Shown here piece after piece: positions 5,186 to 5,875 of a stretch of 5,875 nucleotides of DNA; position 1 is the stretch's first letter; every line of letters starts with the position of its first letter. The translations under genes were made by a program, and so were the position numbers. The notes beneath the pieces were generated by a model. The model did no database searches. It saw nothing but the letters and a program-made list of their open reading frames with translations, and was not told the DNA's origin. Source of the stretch: Chitinophagaceae bacterium UBA4412 (lineage in GTDB: Bacteria > Bacteroidota > Bacteroidia > Chitinophagales > Chitinophagaceae); NCBI GenBank assembly GCA_002400445.1, contig DGQO01000174.1, positions 12,229 through 18,103 on the forward strand, given 5' to 3'.

Positions 5186-5875
5186 TCAATAACTCCAGAG
5201 ATCCTGCTCATAATTAAAGATTTCTTCTTTAATATGCTCGCCTTCTAAAAGTTGCAACACGCCATTTTCAGAAAGACCTGGATAATTCTTTATATACTGA
5301 TCATATGGATTATCAATAGTGCTCTTTATAATGCGACCATAAAACATGCGACTCTCAAACAATTCTTCCCAACTCATACGTGCACCGAAGTTTTTGCCAT
5401 TGTACACTTCGTACTTAGCAAAGGTTTCCCGCATATCCGGATAGTAAACCCAGAAGAGTTCAGATTCACCCAGGTTTACACCTTGTGATGTAACCACATT
5501 CTTTACCGGTGCAATACCGAGTATCCGCCAGAAGAGCCTTGAACTCTCTTTATCAAATATGACTTCTTCTTTAATGCGAAACTTGTAGAAAGAATCATAG
5601 TTGATGTCATTGTACATTCTTTTTGTACCGGTGAGTTCACCATTTTCATTATAGATAGGCACTTCAACAGGCTCTCCTGTAATTACCCTTGCAACTTCAG
5701 ATGTTGTCATTGGTGTAGTAAAACGATCGTCTACAGAACTGAATACCGTAACAGTGCTGTCCTGTATTGCCTTAAGCAAGATGGAAATAAAGCGCTGGTT
5801 TCCGTTATTCTCATTGGCGGCATAACGGAAGGGAAGATTGATTTTTTCCCTTGTATCTATTTCCCGCCATATTTT
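5186..5875 (-). CDS. gldN: Type IX secretion / gliding motility protein GldN (PorN), C-terminal part
   Basis: An open frame on the minus strand enters from the right edge (first residues KIWREIDTREKINLPFRY) and ends at TGA (5186-5188), giving 229 visible residues; roughly the first quarter, with the signal peptide, is outside. No start is in view: the TTG at 5777-5779 is internal, because family sequence continues upstream of it. Diagnostic features are WREIDTREKINLPF, the EEVIFDKESSRLFWRILGIAP segment in the middle, SELFWVYYPDMR, and MSWEELFESRMFYGRIIKS with NPYDQYI near the end. GldN/PorN is a periplasmic component that joins the lipoprotein GldK/PorK in a ring under the outer membrane, part of the type IX machinery that exports cargo proteins and, in gliding species, supports motility. 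In other genomes it is last in a K-L-M-N gene cluster; the terminator directly downstream agrees with that. Confidence 0.93.
   Translation of the reverse strand, partial: KIWREIDTREKINLPFRYAANENNGNQRFISILLKAIQDSTVTVFSSVDDRFTTPMTTSEVARVITGEPVEVPIYNENGELTGTKRMYNDINYDSFYKFRIKEEVIFDKESSRLFWRILGIAPVKNVVTSQGVNLGESELFWVYYPDMRETFAKYEVYNGKNFGARMSWEELFESRMFYGRIIKSTIDNPYDQYIKNYPGLSENGVLQLLEGEHIKEEIFNYEQDLWSY

Noticed and set aside
5252..5488. Plus-strand reading frame of 78 codons
   Set aside because: It lies wholly within gldN on the other strand and shows no recognisable protein features.
5777..5779. TTG as the start codon of gldN
   Set aside because: The reading frame stays open to the window edge, and the 32 codons upstream (WREIDTREKINLPFRY and beyond) fit the GldN family, so the gene is cut by the window rather than starting here.

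Overview
The window looks like chromosomal DNA from a member of the Bacteroidota, most likely a Chitinophagaceae-type bacterium. Four things point there: the C-terminal end of a TonB-dependent receptor, an ECF sigma factor followed by an inner-membrane-anchored protein with an outer-membrane barrel, a GldN/PorN gene of the type IX secretion system, and sequences resembling the Bacteroidota promoter (TTTG, about 19 bases, TAnnTTTG) with no clear Shine-Dalgarno sites. No tRNA, rRNA, insertion sequence or CRISPR array was seen.

Layout. Positions 1-109 hold the last 35 codons of a TonB-dependent receptor, followed by a weak terminator-like hairpin. Positions 214-789 encode an ECF-type sigma factor. 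Positions 843-2264 encode its probable anti-sigma partner, with a short cytoplasmic segment, one membrane helix, a long low-complexity periplasmic linker and a C-terminal beta-barrel; the pair ends at a strong intrinsic terminator (2290-2313). A second plus-strand unit then starts: a small uncharacterised lipoprotein (2349-2927) and, three bases later, a full-length uvrC (2931-4739), the nucleotide-excision-repair endonuclease. At the right edge, on the minus strand and convergent with uvrC, lies the C-terminal 229 codons of gldN (5186-5875, its start is outside the window), with its own bidirectional terminator at 5131-5161.

The roughly 450 bases between uvrC and gldN contain no convincing protein gene, but they are highly organised. 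A conserved element of about 71 bases occurs three times (4736-4806, 4874-4943, 5009-5079) with a period of 135-138 bases. Every copy has a GC-rich hairpin near its left end. Every copy is then followed by exactly 24 bases of unrelated sequence and a second hairpin whose sequence differs between copies but whose position and shape are kept, ending in T residues. The first copy includes the uvrC stop codon. One copy has a textbook Bacteroidota promoter in front of it on the plus strand; promoter-like sequences also exist for the opposite direction. The best reading is a tandem family of small structured RNAs, with orientation unresolved. This is the most interesting part of the window.

The sigma factor and barrel protein form a likely envelope-sensing pair resembling the dual membrane-spanning anti-sigma factors known from Bacteroides. 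The lipoprotein and uvrC are probably co-transcribed, although no functional link is evident.
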